DNA from: Methanotrichaceae archaeon
GTDB taxonomy: Archaea > Halobacteriota > Methanosarcinia > Methanotrichales > Methanotrichaceae
Assembly (NCBI GenBank): GCA_013178225.1
Contig: JABLXE010000011.1
Span: forward strand, 28,429 to 92,428
Reading direction: 5' to 3'
DNA: 64,000 nucleotides
Shown: one piece after another, positions 26,920-35,821 of the stretch
How positions within the stretch are numbered: position 1 is the first letter of the stretch
Layout: each line of letters begins with the position of its first letter
Translations under genes and position numbers: made by a program
Notes under the pieces: model-generated
Databases searched by the model: none
Seen by the model: only the letters and a program-made list of their open reading frames with translations
Told to the model about the DNA's origin: nothing

Positions 26920-27720
26920 CTATCGATCATTATCCTCGTGGTCAGGTGCCTCCAGACGCTCTATTAGCCCCACCACTATCCTGTCAAACTCCCGGGCAGC
27001 AGCCGTTCCGGCGTTCAGCATGAAGGGCCGGCCGGAGTCGCCCGAATCGCAGATCTGGGGATCGATCCCGATTCTTCCCAGGAATGTAATTCCCAGGCGT
27101 GCTGCCGCGTCCTCTGCCCCTCCGGTCTTAAAGTCGGTCCTCTCGCCGCAACGGGGGCAGCAAAAGCCGCTCATGTTTTCGATCAGCCCCAGAATCGGGG
27201 TGTTCATAGTTCTGGCCAGATCCACAGCCTTCTCCGCATCCAAGAGCGCCACATCGTAGGGAGTGGTGACGATTATCACCCCGTCGGGATGCAGGAGCTG
27301 GGAGATTGTGATCGGCTCGTCGCTGGTTCCCGGCGGCAGGTCGACGATTGCGTAGTCGAGTTCTTCCCAGTCGATATCGCCGGTCAGCTTTTGCAGCATC
27401 TGGATCTTGACCGGCCCTTTCCACATCACCGGGCTGTCCCGGCCGATCAGGAAGGCCATGGAGGCCACCTCGATCCCCTGTCCCGGACCTACCTGGAGGA
27501 AGGCCGGCCGGATGGTGCCGTCCTCCTGAGGCGAAAATATCTCCTCTTCCAGCCGCAGCATCCGGGGCACATTGGGGCCGGTGATGTCGGCATCCAGCAG
27601 GCCCACTTTCCGGCCGTACATGGCCAGTCCGAGAGCCAGGTTGACGGCCACCGTGGTCTTGCCCACCCCGCCCTTGCCGCTCACGACCATTATCCGGTGT
27701 CTGGCGTCCTTGAGTTTCAT
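26920..27720 (-). CDS. apbC: Mrp/Nbp35/ApbC-type P-loop Fe-S carrier ATPase
   Basis: A 266-residue ATPase that carries a [4Fe-4S] cluster to target proteins. The deviant Walker A motif SGKGGVGKTT lies at 14-23, LLDADITGPNVPR near 41, DLPPGTSDEP near 125 and the cluster-binding CxxC in FCCPRCGERTDF. The protein is the short archaeal form without the N-terminal MIP18-like domain. Its neighbourhood, with IscU on the opposite strand, supports a role in Fe-S maturation. Confidence 0.93.
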   Translation of the reverse strand: MKLKDARHRIMVVSGKGGVGKTTVAVNLALGLAMYGRKVGLLDADITGPNVPRMLRLEEEIFSPQEDGTIRPAFLQVGPGQGIEVASMAFLIGRDSPVMWKGPVKIQMLQKLTGDIDWEELDYAIVDLPPGTSDEPITISQLLHPDGVIIVTTPYDVALLDAEKAVDLARTMNTPILGLIENMSGFCCPRCGERTDFKTGGAEDAAARLGITFLGRIGIDPQICDSGDSGRPFMLNAGTAAAREFDRIVVGLIERLEAPDHEDNDR

Positions 27721-27807
27721 CTTTTACCGCTTCAGGCTCTCTTCCTGGTAAATCCTTTCCCTGCGATTTCCTAAATAATTTATATCATTGCGGCACAGAT
27801 AAGCTCT

Positions 27808-28515
27808 ATGGAAAATCGGTTGGTCTACAGCCCTTTTAGACTCCTATTCATATTCATTTTGCTGGTTCTGCTCTTCGTGGTGGTGGGCCTGCTCTTCCTC
27901 AACCTGGCCCGAACCGCCTTTACCAGAATCGGCTTTTCCTGGGAGGATGCCCTCCTGGTCTTGCTGCTCTCTCTCCTGGGAAGCGGCATCAACATTCCAG
28001 TCAAGAAGCTGGAATGCAGCACTCCAGTGGTCCGTGACGGATACGTGCGGGCCTTTGGAGTTACCTACCGGGTTCCGGTGGTCGAAAACCTGGATTGCGG
28101 AACCATGCTGGCCGTAAACGTAGGCGGCGCCATCATCCCGGCCATAATCAGCCTGGCCCTGCTGATCCGCTATCCCGATGCGCTGATGTACGCCCTGGCA
28201 GCGGTGGCCTTTGTGGCCCTGGTGGTAAACCGGGTGGCCCGGCCGGTAAAGGGCCTGGGAATCGTAACTCCGGCCCTCTTGCCTCCGCTGGTGGCCGCCC
28301 TTTCGGCCATGGTCCTGACCTACGCTCTGGGCTCACCCCAGGAGTACATCTTCGTGCTGGCCTACGTGGGCGGCACTCTGGGAACGCTGCTTGGTGCGGA
28401 CATTCTGAACCTGAACCGCATTCGCGACCTGGGAGCGCCGGTGGCCAGCATCGGCGGGGCCGGGACCTTCGATGGAGTCTTCCTGACCGGACTAATCGCC
28501 GTCTTGCTGGTTTGA
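27808..28515 (+). CDS. DUF1614 integral membrane protein
   Basis: A 235-residue membrane protein with about six to seven hydrophobic segments (about 10-33, 45-62, 98-117, 121-139, 150-170, 175-200, 215-235). The family-typical region SLLGSGINIPVKKLEC and the GADILNLNRIRDLGAPVASIGGAGTFDG loop are present. That loop, rich in conserved Gly/Asp, suggests a ligand site. The function of the DUF1614 family is unknown. ATG is at 27808, with TATA-like AATAATTTATATC just upstream at about 27772. The next gene starts 115 nt downstream. Confidence 0.85.
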   Translation: MENRLVYSPFRLLFIFILLVLLFVVVGLLFLNLARTAFTRIGFSWEDALLVLLLSLLGSGINIPVKKLECSTPVVRDGYVRAFGVTYRVPVVENLDCGTMLAVNVGGAIIPAIISLALLIRYPDALMYALAAVAFVALVVNRVARPVKGLGIVTPALLPPLVAALSAMVLTYALGSPQEYIFVLAYVGGTLGTLLGADILNLNRIRDLGAPVASIGGAGTFDGVFLTGLIAVLLV

Positions 28516-28630
28516 AGAGCTGCTGGTCTGATGCCCCGGATCCCGGATGCCAGGACTTGCCGGCCCGGCAGCAGGGTGGGCATGATCGGGGGAAAAACAG
28601 CTATAAGTTGACAGGGGAATAGTTTTCCTC

Positions 28631-29902
28631 ATGAGCTTTCGGGGCTTCATTGAAGGCTTGCGAGACGGCGGCCTGATCGAAGAGATAGCTGAGCCCGTCT
28701 CGGCAAACCTCGAGGCCGCAGCCAGGGGCTGGGGCAGAGGGCCGATCTTCTTCCGAAACATCGACGGACACCAGTGTGCTATGAACCTGCTGGGCACCAG
28801 GGAGATGCTGGGAAGAGCCCTGGGCGTGGCCGTCCCGCAGATGGTTCAACACTTGAGCGGCCTGGAGTATCAGGGCCGGGTGCGGGAGGTTGACTCCTCT
28901 CCTTTTCAGGAGGTGGTCTCAGAGCCCGACCTGTCCAGACTTCCGGTCCTGACTCACTTTGAGGGAGACGGCGGCCCCTACATCACTTCGGCGGTGGTGG
29001 TCTCCGAGCTTTCCGGGCACCTCAACGCCTGCGTTCACCGGCTGATGGTTCTGGACAAGGACCGCCTGGCCGCCAGGCTGGTTCCGGGAAGGCACACTCA
29101 CCAGCTCTATCAGGCGGCACTGGCCGAAGGCCGGGAGCTTCCTGTGGCAATCGCCATCGGGGTTGATCCGCTGGTGCTGATCGCCGCCAGCACCAGGGTC
29201 CCTCCACAAAAGGAGTTCGAATACGCCAGCGCCCTTCGGAAAACGCCGGTGGAGCTGGTACGGCTGGACAACGGAGTTCCCGTCCCTCACGCCGAGATCG
29301 TCTTGGAGGGCTACCTGACCGCTGAGCGGGCGCGGGAGGGTCCCTTCGTGGACATCACCGGCACCAGAGATCTGGTGAGAGAGGAGCCGGTAATCCGGCT
29401 GACCAGGATGATGACCCGGGAAAGACCCATCTATCACGGCCTGATTCCGGCCGGCGGCGAGCACAAGATGCTGATGGGCCTCCCCTACGAGCCGCTGATG
29501 TTCAGGGAAGTATCCAAGGTGGCGAAGGTGAGGGACGTGATCCTCACCGAAGGCGGATGCAACTATTTTCATGCTGTGGTCCAGATCGAGAAGACGGGAG
29601 AAGAGGACCCGCTGCGGGCAATCGAGGCCGCGTTCCGGGCTCACGGCTCTCTGAAACACGTTCTGGTGGTGGACACAGATATCGATATCTACGACCCGAA
29701 AGACCTGGAATACGCCATAGCCACCCGCATGCGTGCAGATGAGGACGTGGTCATGTACCCCAACGTGCGCGGGAGCACCCTTGATCCCAGGAGTGTGGAG
29801 GGGATGACCACGAAGGCGGGGGTGAACGCCACAGCCCGGCTGGACCGGCGGTGGAAGTTTTCCCGGGTCACGCCCACCGGATCGGGAAAGGGCGGAAGAT
29901 AA
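28631..29902 (+). CDS. UbiD family prenyl-FMN decarboxylase
   Basis: A 423-residue (de)carboxylase using prenylated FMN. UbiD hallmarks are ILV-EGYLTAERAREGPFVDITG with the catalytic Glu/Arg set, PVPHAEIV and RMMTRERPIYHG. Archaeal UbiD homologues of this length include trans-anhydromevalonate 5-phosphate decarboxylase of the modified mevalonate route to isoprenoid lipids, which would fit a methanogen, but the substrate cannot be read from sequence. The flavin prenyltransferase (UbiX) partner is not in the window. RibK at 10.7 kb would supply FMN. Confidence 0.85.
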   Translation: MSFRGFIEGLRDGGLIEEIAEPVSANLEAAARGWGRGPIFFRNIDGHQCAMNLLGTREMLGRALGVAVPQMVQHLSGLEYQGRVREVDSSPFQEVVSEPDLSRLPVLTHFEGDGGPYITSAVVVSELSGHLNACVHRLMVLDKDRLAARLVPGRHTHQLYQAALAEGRELPVAIAIGVDPLVLIAASTRVPPQKEFEYASALRKTPVELVRLDNGVPVPHAEIVLEGYLTAERAREGPFVDITGTRDLVREEPVIRLTRMMTRERPIYHGLIPAGGEHKMLMGLPYEPLMFREVSKVAKVRDVILTEGGCNYFHAVVQIEKTGEEDPLRAIEAAFRAHGSLKHVLVVDTDIDIYDPKDLEYAIATRMRADEDVVMYPNVRGSTLDPRSVEGMTTKAGVNATARLDRRWKFSRVTPTGSGKGGR

Positions 29903-30011
29903 TCGAGGCGATCCGGATTCGGATCGAAAGCCTTGCCGGCATGAAAGATGGGCGGAAGAGCTATTCTGGCCGGGGCTCTTCTCACTCTCGCCTCAATTAC
30001 ATCCGCCGGCT

Positions 30012-30107
30012 CTAGATCTCGAGATAAAGCCTGATGCTGTAGATGGCGGTCACTCCCAGTATGATCGAGGCCATGAGCGCGGAAATCTGCAGCAGTAGTT
30101 CGTTCAT
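30012..30107 (-). CDS. 31-residue single-span membrane peptide overlapping ftsZ
   Basis: The ftsZ stop codon shares an ATGA with an ATG at 30105-30107. The frame encodes [20 protein letters not shown] followed by [11 protein letters not shown] and TAG. It is one hydrophobic helix from about residue 3 to 26 with a short basic/acidic end. The overlap means ribosomes finishing FtsZ could restart here. It could be a membrane tether or regulator of the divisome. It resembles no named family I know. Confidence 0.5.
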   Translation of the reverse strand: MNELLLQISALMASIILGVTAIYSIRLYLEI

Positions 30108-31168
30108 CTTATCACATCTATCCTGGTTATGATGTCGTTCTCCTGAGGTTTGACCTCTGAGGAGCACAGGATCTGGGGAGACCTGACACCTGTGATCACG
30201 GCCATGAGCCTGATCCGGTCCCGGAAGTCTGGACGGATCCTGGCTCCCCAGATGACGTTGGCGTCTTTGTCAAGCTCCCGTGTCAAGGCTTCTGCCACTG
30301 CGGCCGCGTCTTTTAGCGTCATATCCGGCCCGCCGGTGAGGTGCAACAGACAGCTCTTGGCTCCCCGGTAGTCCACATCCAGAAGCGGATTGTTGAGCGC
30401 AGTGCGAACCATCTGCTCCGACCTGGCTTTAGTGCTGCCCTCTCCCACCAGCATGAAGGAGGGCCCACCCCCGCTCATCACCGTTCGCACGTCGGCATAG
30501 TCCAGGTTGATCAGGGAGGGCTGGGTCACGGTCTCGGTGATGCCCTTGATGGTCTCGGAGATGATCTGGTCGACGACGGAGAAGGCCTGGTAGAGCGGCA
30601 GGTGTGGTGCGTACTTCAGGAGCCGGTTGTTATCCATGACGATCAGCGTGTCTGCGACAGGCCGCAGGGACTCGATGCCCGCCTCGGAAACAAGCACTCT
30701 GCCCTTCTCCATGTGGAAGGGGGTCGTCACCATGCATATCACTATCGCTCCCTGCTCTTTGGCCAGCTTTGCCACCACCGGCAGGGAACCGGTCCCGGTC
30801 CCTCCTCCCATGCCTGCGGTCAGGAAGACCATGTCTGAGCCCTGTAGGAGTTCTGAGAGGGTATTCTTTGCCGACTCGGCCGCTTTTTTGCCCAGCGCCG
30901 GGTCTCCCCCCGCGCCCTGGCCGCGGGTGAGCCTTCTGCCGATCAGGATCTTCTGGTCGGCATCAATTGACTCCAGGTGCTGGCTATCGGTATTGATGGC
31001 AATGGTCTCTGCTCCCTCTACCCCCAGGTGCGACAGCCGGTTGACTGTGTTGTTGCCGGCACCGCCACAGCCTATCACCAGTATTTTTGGAAGTCCGAAC
31101 CCCTCCATCGCCTCTTTTTCCGGGGCTTCAGCCCACGGGCTCCCGGCCTCTATCGCTATATCTTCCAT
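30104..31168 (-). CDS. ftsZ: Cell division GTPase FtsZ
   Basis: A tubulin-like GTPase of 354 residues that forms the division ring. GTP-binding elements are [15 protein letters not shown] (about 31-45), AINTDSQHL, the signature [16 protein letters not shown] (about 121-136), and the T7 loop [11 protein letters not shown] with its catalytic Asp. The C-terminal domain runs to [18 protein letters not shown]. The end [10 protein letters not shown] is a short conserved tail. Start ATG is at 31168. It is divergent from the UPF0146 gene. A 31-codon membrane ORF overlaps its stop. Archaea often have two FtsZ types, and I cannot assign FtsZ1 or FtsZ2. Confidence 0.96.
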   Translation of the reverse strand: MEDIAIEAGSPWAEAPEKEAMEGFGLPKILVIGCGGAGNNTVNRLSHLGVEGAETIAINTDSQHLESIDADQKILIGRRLTRGQGAGGDPALGKKAAESAKNTLSELLQGSDMVFLTAGMGGGTGTGSLPVVAKLAKEQGAIVICMVTTPFHMEKGRVLVSEAGIESLRPVADTLIVMDNNRLLKYAPHLPLYQAFSVVDQIISETIKGITETVTQPSLINLDYADVRTVMSGGGPSFMLVGEGSTKARSEQMVRTALNNPLLDVDYRGAKSCLLHLTGGPDMTLKDAAAVAEALTRELDKDANVIWGARIRPDFRDRIRLMAVITGVRSPQILCSSEVKPQENDIITRIDVIR

Positions 31169-31264
31169 CCCTTCCCCCTCATTGCCGTCCCTTGTTATTT
31201 CACGAAACTGATAATAACAATAATAATTTTAGTAGATAAGAGTTTCCGAAAAACGGACAGCTTT

Positions 31265-31726
31265 ATGAACTTCATCGTTTTCCAAAACCAAGGAATGGCT
31301 GACCTGCGAGGAGCGAGGGACCTGGCTGACTACATTGGGCAGAACTACTCCGGCCGGGTGGTGGAGGTGGGTGCTGGATATATCGTCAGTGTAGCCCTGC
31401 ATCTGCGATCTTTTTTTCCGAACATTGACCTGATTATCACCGACCGCGAGAAGAGGAGTGTTCAGGGCCTGGAGGTCGAGGAAGACGACATATTCTACCC
31501 CCGTCCTGAGCTCTATCAGGGTGCAAGCCTTCTTTACTCGCTGCGACCCCCTCTGGAAATGCAGCTGGCCATGGGCGAGCTGGCGGCCCGGATCGGCGCC
31601 GAGGTTCTGGTTCGCCCCCTGGGCGATGAGGTGGCGAAACTTCCCGGGTTTCAGAGGAAGCTCCTGAATGCAGGAGCGGCCAGGTTCTACCTCTTCCGGC
31701 CGGACAGAAAGCTCGCGGAAATTTAG
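31265..31726 (+). CDS. UPF0146 family protein
   Basis: About 153 residues with a Rossmann-like beginning (VVEVGAGYIVSVALHL) as in SAM-dependent methyltransferases, though the rest is shorter than a full enzyme. Motifs IITDREKRSVQGLEVEEDD and IYSLRPPLE-like LLYSLRPPLEMQ are typical of the archaeal UPF0146 family. The ATG at 31265 is used. The ATG at 31295 (MADLRGARDLADYIG) is an equally good family start. The upstream open frame reaching back into ftsZ is a shadow. The function is unknown. Confidence 0.85.
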   Translation: MNFIVFQNQGMADLRGARDLADYIGQNYSGRVVEVGAGYIVSVALHLRSFFPNIDLIITDREKRSVQGLEVEEDDIFYPRPELYQGASLLYSLRPPLEMQLAMGELAARIGAEVLVRPLGDEVAKLPGFQRKLLNAGAARFYLFRPDRKLAEI

Positions 31727-31730
31727 TCCC

Positions 31731-34379
31731 TCAGACCTTCAGCCCCGGCAAGATCTTTTTCATGACTTCAGACACCGCTATCACCAGCAGTCCTGCAACC
31801 AGTATGGCCCCCCAGGTCTCGCCCCTGAGAGGAACCGTCCCGAAGAATCCCTGCAGGAAGGGGATGTAAATTACCACCAGCAGCGAGAAGACTGAGGCAG
31901 CGATTCCCACCAGCACTTTCTTGTTGCTCAGGGGATTGATCCTGAAGATGGACTTCTCCAGGGAGCGGCTGGCATAGGCGTTGTAAAGGGTGAAAAAGCC
32001 AAGTGCGGCAAAGGCTACGGTTCGGGCATAGGTCAGGTCTTCCCCTGCCTGCAGCGCCAGGTAGAAGAGCCCCAGAGATCCGGCTACAATTGCTCCCGCA
32101 ATCCCCAGGGTGTAGATCAGCAGTCCCCGGTTAAGAAGCGTCTCTTTGGGATCGCGCGGAGGTCGGAGCATAATGCCGCGATGAGACGGCTCCACCGCCA
32201 GGCCGATGGCCGGAAATTCCTCGGCTACCACATTGATCCACAGGATCTGCACTGCCTGCAGAGGCACGGGAAGTCCAGCGAGCACTGCCAGAAATATGGT
32301 CATGATCTCGGCGAAGCTGACCGACAGCAGGTAAGATGTGCCTTTGCGGATGTTGTCGTAGATCCTCCGCCCCTCTTCCACCGCGGCGACGATGGTCGCA
32401 AAGTTGTCGTCGGCAATAACCATGTCGGAGGCCTCTTTGGCCACCTCGGTTCCGGTCCGGCCCATGGATACGCCAATATCGGCAGCTGTAAGCGCCGGAG
32501 CATCGTTTACGCCATCCCCGGTCATGGCCACGATGTGGCCCCTCCTCTTCAGGGCCTCGACGATTCTGACCTTGTGCTCGGCTGTCACCCTGGCAAAGAC
32601 CGAGACCTTTTCGATCTCCTGGTCGCTCAGGCCATCGATCTCCGCTCCCTCCAGGGCATCTCCCTCGCCTATTCCCAGCTCTGAGCCGATGGCCCTGGCG
32701 GTGATGCGGTGATCTCCGGTGATCATCACCGGGCGAATTCCCGCCTGTTTGCAGGTCCTGATGGCCTCCCGGGCCTCCGGCCTCGGCGGGTCCATGATCC
32801 CCACCAGGCCCACGAAGATCAGCCCGGACTCGACCTGTTCTCTTTCCAGGGAGGCATCATCCAGCGGCCTCCAGGCGAAGGCCAGAACTCTCAGGGCCCT
32901 TTCAGCCATCTGATCCGAGTATTCATGTATTGACCTTCGATCGGCGTCGGAAAGCGCCCTGACTCCTCCCGATCCCAGGATGTGTGTGCAGCGCTCGAGC
33001 ACCACTTCCGGCGCGCCCTTGGTGGAGGCAGCGAGGCCGGCCTGGTCTTTGGAGCGGTTGATGGTGGTCATCCTCTTGCGATCGGAATCGAAGGGATGCT
33101 CGGCCACCTCGGCGAAGTTCTCGCGCATCTCTTCCAAGAGGCCGGCCTTCTTGGCGGCGACTATGAGCGCTCCTTCAGTAGGGTCGCCCAGCACCTTCCA
33201 TTTGCCCTCCGCCTGTTCGATATCGGCGTTGTTGGAGAGGACGGCGATTCGCAGGAGCAGGGCCAGGTCGTCCTCCTTGGGATTAACGGCCCGGCCGTCC
33301 TGCAAGAACTCGCCTTCCGGGGCATAGCCCGAGCCGGTCACATCCACCCTTCTGAAGGTGCGAATCTCGCGGACCGTCATCTCTCCGCTGGTGAGCGTGC
33401 CGGTTTTGTCCGTGCAGATCACGGTTGTGGAGCCCAGGGTCTCCACCGCCGGCAAGCTGCGGATGATGGCCGACTTCTTGGCCATTATCTGGGTTCCAAA
33501 GGCCAGGGCTAAAGTAACCACGAAGGGAAGGGCCTCGGGCACTCCGGCCACTGCCAGGGAGATGGCGGTGATTAGCGTATCCAGAATCGGCTGGCCGCGG
33601 TTGACGGAAAGCAAGAAGACTGCCGCCGAAACAATCAGGACGATCACGGCCTGTCTTTTGGCCAGCTGGTCCAGCTTGGTCTGCAGCGGCGGCTCCTCCG
33701 GCCTTTTCTTGATCAGGCCCGAGATCTTCCCGAGTTCCGTTTTCTCTCCGGTAGCCGTCACCACCGCTCTGCAGTTCCCGTATGAGACGATGGTCCCCAT
33801 GAAGACCATGTTCTTCTGGTCTGCCAGCGGTGTTTCATCGGGGAGCGGAAAGGCGTCTTTCTTGATCGGCAGCGACTCGCCGGTGAGAGCGGATTCGATC
33901 ACCTGGAGAGAGGTTTCTTCCAGGACGCGGCCGTCTGCGGGAACCTTGTCGCCGGCCTCCAGAAAGATCACATCGCCCGGAACCAGCTTCTCCGCAGGGG
34001 TGGAGATCATTTTTCCCTCCCGGAAGACGTCCGCCTCCGGGGCCACCATCTCCCGCAGGGCCTCCATGGACCGCTCGGCGCGGTACTCCTGGAGGAAGCC
34101 GATGACCGCGACCAGGAGGATGATGGCCAGAATCACATAGGTATTGCTGGTCTCTCCGGCAATGTAGGCCACAGCGGAGGCAAAGACCAGCACCAGGATG
34201 AGGTAGTCCTGGAACTGGCTGAGGAATATCTTGAGGGGCGAAGGTTTGTAAGGGCTTTGCAGCCGGTTCGGGCCCTCGGACGAAAGCCTTCTTGAAGCCT
34301 CCTCCGCGCTCAGTCCTTCGAAACCGGATCCCAGTTCTTTCAGGACCTGATCAGCAGTCAGCGACGGCCAGGGCTTCAT
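31731..34379 (-). CDS. P2-type cation-transporting ATPase (Ca2+-ATPase-like)
   Basis: An 882-residue membrane pump with ten predicted spans. The N-terminal cation-ATPase domain (WPSLTADQVLKELGS) is followed by actuator motif LTGESLPIKK, the M4 motif VPEALPFVVTLALAFG, and phosphorylation site Asp324 in CTDKTGTLT. KGAPEVVLERC, MITGDH and MTGDGVNDAPAL come next. M4 PEAL instead of the common PEGL and the M6 segment (NVVAEEFPAIGLAVEPS) differ from SERCA-like NxxxD sites, so the ion may not be Ca2+. Na+ or Mn2+ are options. Start ATG is at 34379. The gene ends 5 nt from the convergent UPF0146 gene. Confidence 0.92.
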   Translation of the reverse strand: MKPWPSLTADQVLKELGSGFEGLSAEEASRRLSSEGPNRLQSPYKPSPLKIFLSQFQDYLILVLVFASAVAYIAGETSNTYVILAIILLVAVIGFLQEYRAERSMEALREMVAPEADVFREGKMISTPAEKLVPGDVIFLEAGDKVPADGRVLEETSLQVIESALTGESLPIKKDAFPLPDETPLADQKNMVFMGTIVSYGNCRAVVTATGEKTELGKISGLIKKRPEEPPLQTKLDQLAKRQAVIVLIVSAAVFLLSVNRGQPILDTLITAISLAVAGVPEALPFVVTLALAFGTQIMAKKSAIIRSLPAVETLGSTTVICTDKTGTLTSGEMTVREIRTFRRVDVTGSGYAPEGEFLQDGRAVNPKEDDLALLLRIAVLSNNADIEQAEGKWKVLGDPTEGALIVAAKKAGLLEEMRENFAEVAEHPFDSDRKRMTTINRSKDQAGLAASTKGAPEVVLERCTHILGSGGVRALSDADRRSIHEYSDQMAERALRVLAFAWRPLDDASLEREQVESGLIFVGLVGIMDPPRPEAREAIRTCKQAGIRPVMITGDHRITARAIGSELGIGEGDALEGAEIDGLSDQEIEKVSVFARVTAEHKVRIVEALKRRGHIVAMTGDGVNDAPALTAADIGVSMGRTGTEVAKEASDMVIADDNFATIVAAVEEGRRIYDNIRKGTSYLLSVSFAEIMTIFLAVLAGLPVPLQAVQILWINVVAEEFPAIGLAVEPSHRGIMLRPPRDPKETLLNRGLLIYTLGIAGAIVAGSLGLFYLALQAGEDLTYARTVAFAALGFFTLYNAYASRSLEKSIFRINPLSNKKVLVGIAASVFSLLVVIYIPFLQGFFGTVPLRGETWGAILVAGLLVIAVSEVMKKILPGLKV

Positions 34380-34545
34380 TTACCGCTCCTGGCCAATTGT
34401 GATGCCATTGAAACAGTTGCCAATTGCGTGGTTACTTGGGACCATCGAATTACTGTAGAGTTGCCATAAGGATATAGTTAATTATGCCGAATGTAAAAAA
34501 TAAAAGTCTTCTCAATTAAACTCTTTCGCTATACTCGGTCGATAA

Positions 34546-34557
34546 AGTTATATATCA
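34546..34557 (+). promoter_or_regulatory. TATA box of the transglutaminase-like gene
   Basis: AGTTATATATCA lies about 45 nt before the TTG start at 34598. The flanking TAAAGTTAT is repeated at 34543 and 34563. This spacer (34380-34597) is AT-rich and also holds the P-type ATPase upstream region. Confidence 0.5.
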
Positions 34558-34597
34558 CTAAATAAAGTTATTTTGTTAGATTTGATGGGGGATCGGT

Positions 34598-35302
34598 TTG
34601 GCGGTTGGATATAACTGGGCGGGCAATACTATTATTAGGGACACGGTGATCTGGGGAAAGCGCGCCGTCATTGGATATCAAAATATCTATATACCGACTG
34701 ATATCCGGGCCTGGTTGTTATCCCAGAACAGCGAGGTGATCAAGAGATCGCTGGAGGAGATCGGCCTTCCCTCTGCCAAGGGACCGGGAACCTTCGACCT
34801 CCGGGCCTGGCGGATCTGGGACCACGTGGCTCGCAGCGTCGAGTACATGCCCGACAAGAAATCCTGCGGCATGGAAGACTTCTGGCTCTTTCCGGAGGAG
34901 ACCATCATGCTGCGCAAGGGTGACTGCGAAGACTCGTCTTTTCTCCTGGCCACGCTTCTCCTGGCCAGCGGCATCAGCCAGCACTGCGTACGCGTGGTGC
35001 TGGGACGGGTGATATCTCCGGAAGGTCCTTTCGGCCACGCCTGGGTGGTGTACATGAATGAAGAGGGGGTGTGGTGCATTCTCGAATCCACCCTGGACGC
35101 CGCTCCGGCCAGGCTGGTTCCCGCAGATCCCTTCTCCCGGCCCGGAAATAATTATCAGTACGAGCCCAGGTTCTGCCTGAACGACGCCCATCTATGGTCC
35201 ATGTCTCATGACAGGACCCCAATCGCCGATTACCTGAAGGCCAGAGGTCAGATGCCGGAGAAGAAGATGGCTGAGAAATTTCAGAAGGCGTATTCGATCT
35301 GA
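34598..35302 (+). CDS. Transglutaminase-like cysteine protease/amidase domain protein
   Basis: A 234-residue soluble protein with the transglutaminase-core triad: Cys110 in RKGDCEDSS, His147 in GPFGHAWVV and Asp167 in LESTLDAAP. The fold usually acts as a peptidase or amidase in microbes. The N-terminal 40 residues hold no signal peptide, so it acts inside the cell. The TTG start at 34598 lies in GGTTTGGCGG. It ends 3 nt from the convergent Mut7-C gene. The substrate is unknown. Confidence 0.85.
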   Translation: MAVGYNWAGNTIIRDTVIWGKRAVIGYQNIYIPTDIRAWLLSQNSEVIKRSLEEIGLPSAKGPGTFDLRAWRIWDHVARSVEYMPDKKSCGMEDFWLFPEETIMLRKGDCEDSSFLLATLLLASGISQHCVRVVLGRVISPEGPFGHAWVVYMNEEGVWCILESTLDAAPARLVPADPFSRPGNNYQYEPRFCLNDAHLWSMSHDRTPIADYLKARGQMPEKKMAEKFQKAYSI

Positions 35303-35304
35303 CC

Positions 35305-35766
35305 TCATCTCGAATCTCTATTGAGACGCTCGAGCATATCCTGCATGCGGTTCCAGTGGGAGCCGCGCCAGTAAAGCTTGCCGCAGCACTCGCACCTCCA
35401 CATCTTGGATTCTGCACTCTCTTTTGCGAACTCTTCCCCGGACTTCTCAGGGGGCTCTATCTCTTGAAGCAGGCAGTTGCAGACTGTGCATCTCTGCGGA
35501 GAAAGCTCCAGATCGATCCCCTGTCTTCTCATCTCCAGCAGCTGCTCCTCCAGCAACGATGATTCGATCAAGATGCAGCTGGCACCTGCTCTGCAGCAGT
35601 CCTCCGCCAGACGGCGGTCTCTGGTGATGAGCGTCCTTTGTTCGGCTATCGCCCTTTGGAGAAGCTCTCGGTCGTCGCAGTCCTCCGGGTTGGCCGCATC
35701 CTGCCCCAGCAGCCGCAGCCATCTGCCCAGGCGCATCAGCATCTGGTCCACCAGAAAGCCTGCCAT
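35305..35766 (-). CDS. Mut7-C RNase domain protein with zinc ribbon
   Basis: About 153 residues. The N-terminal PIN-like Mut7-C domain begins FLVDQMLMRLGRWLRLLG and carries acidic residues DDRELLQRA and TRDRRLAED. A C-terminal zinc ribbon is formed by CTVCNCLL and CECCGKLYWRGSHW. ATG 35766 (MAGFLVDQ) is the natural start. The frame extends 11 codons further. Predicted RNase, target unknown. Divergent from rqcH. Confidence 0.9.
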   Translation of the reverse strand: MAGFLVDQMLMRLGRWLRLLGQDAANPEDCDDRELLQRAIAEQRTLITRDRRLAEDCCRAGASCILIESSLLEEQLLEMRRQGIDLELSPQRCTVCNCLLQEIEPPEKSGEEFAKESAESKMWRCECCGKLYWRGSHWNRMQDMLERLNRDSR

Positions 35767-35821
35767 AATTATGCCGTCGTTCCCGCAACTATTTATCAAT
35801 TGATTGCCAGGCTGTCAGATC

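Noticed and set aside
30977..31264. N-terminal extension of the UPF0146 frame into ftsZ
   Set aside because: It is antisense to ftsZ codons. The family N-terminus begins at 31265 or 31295.
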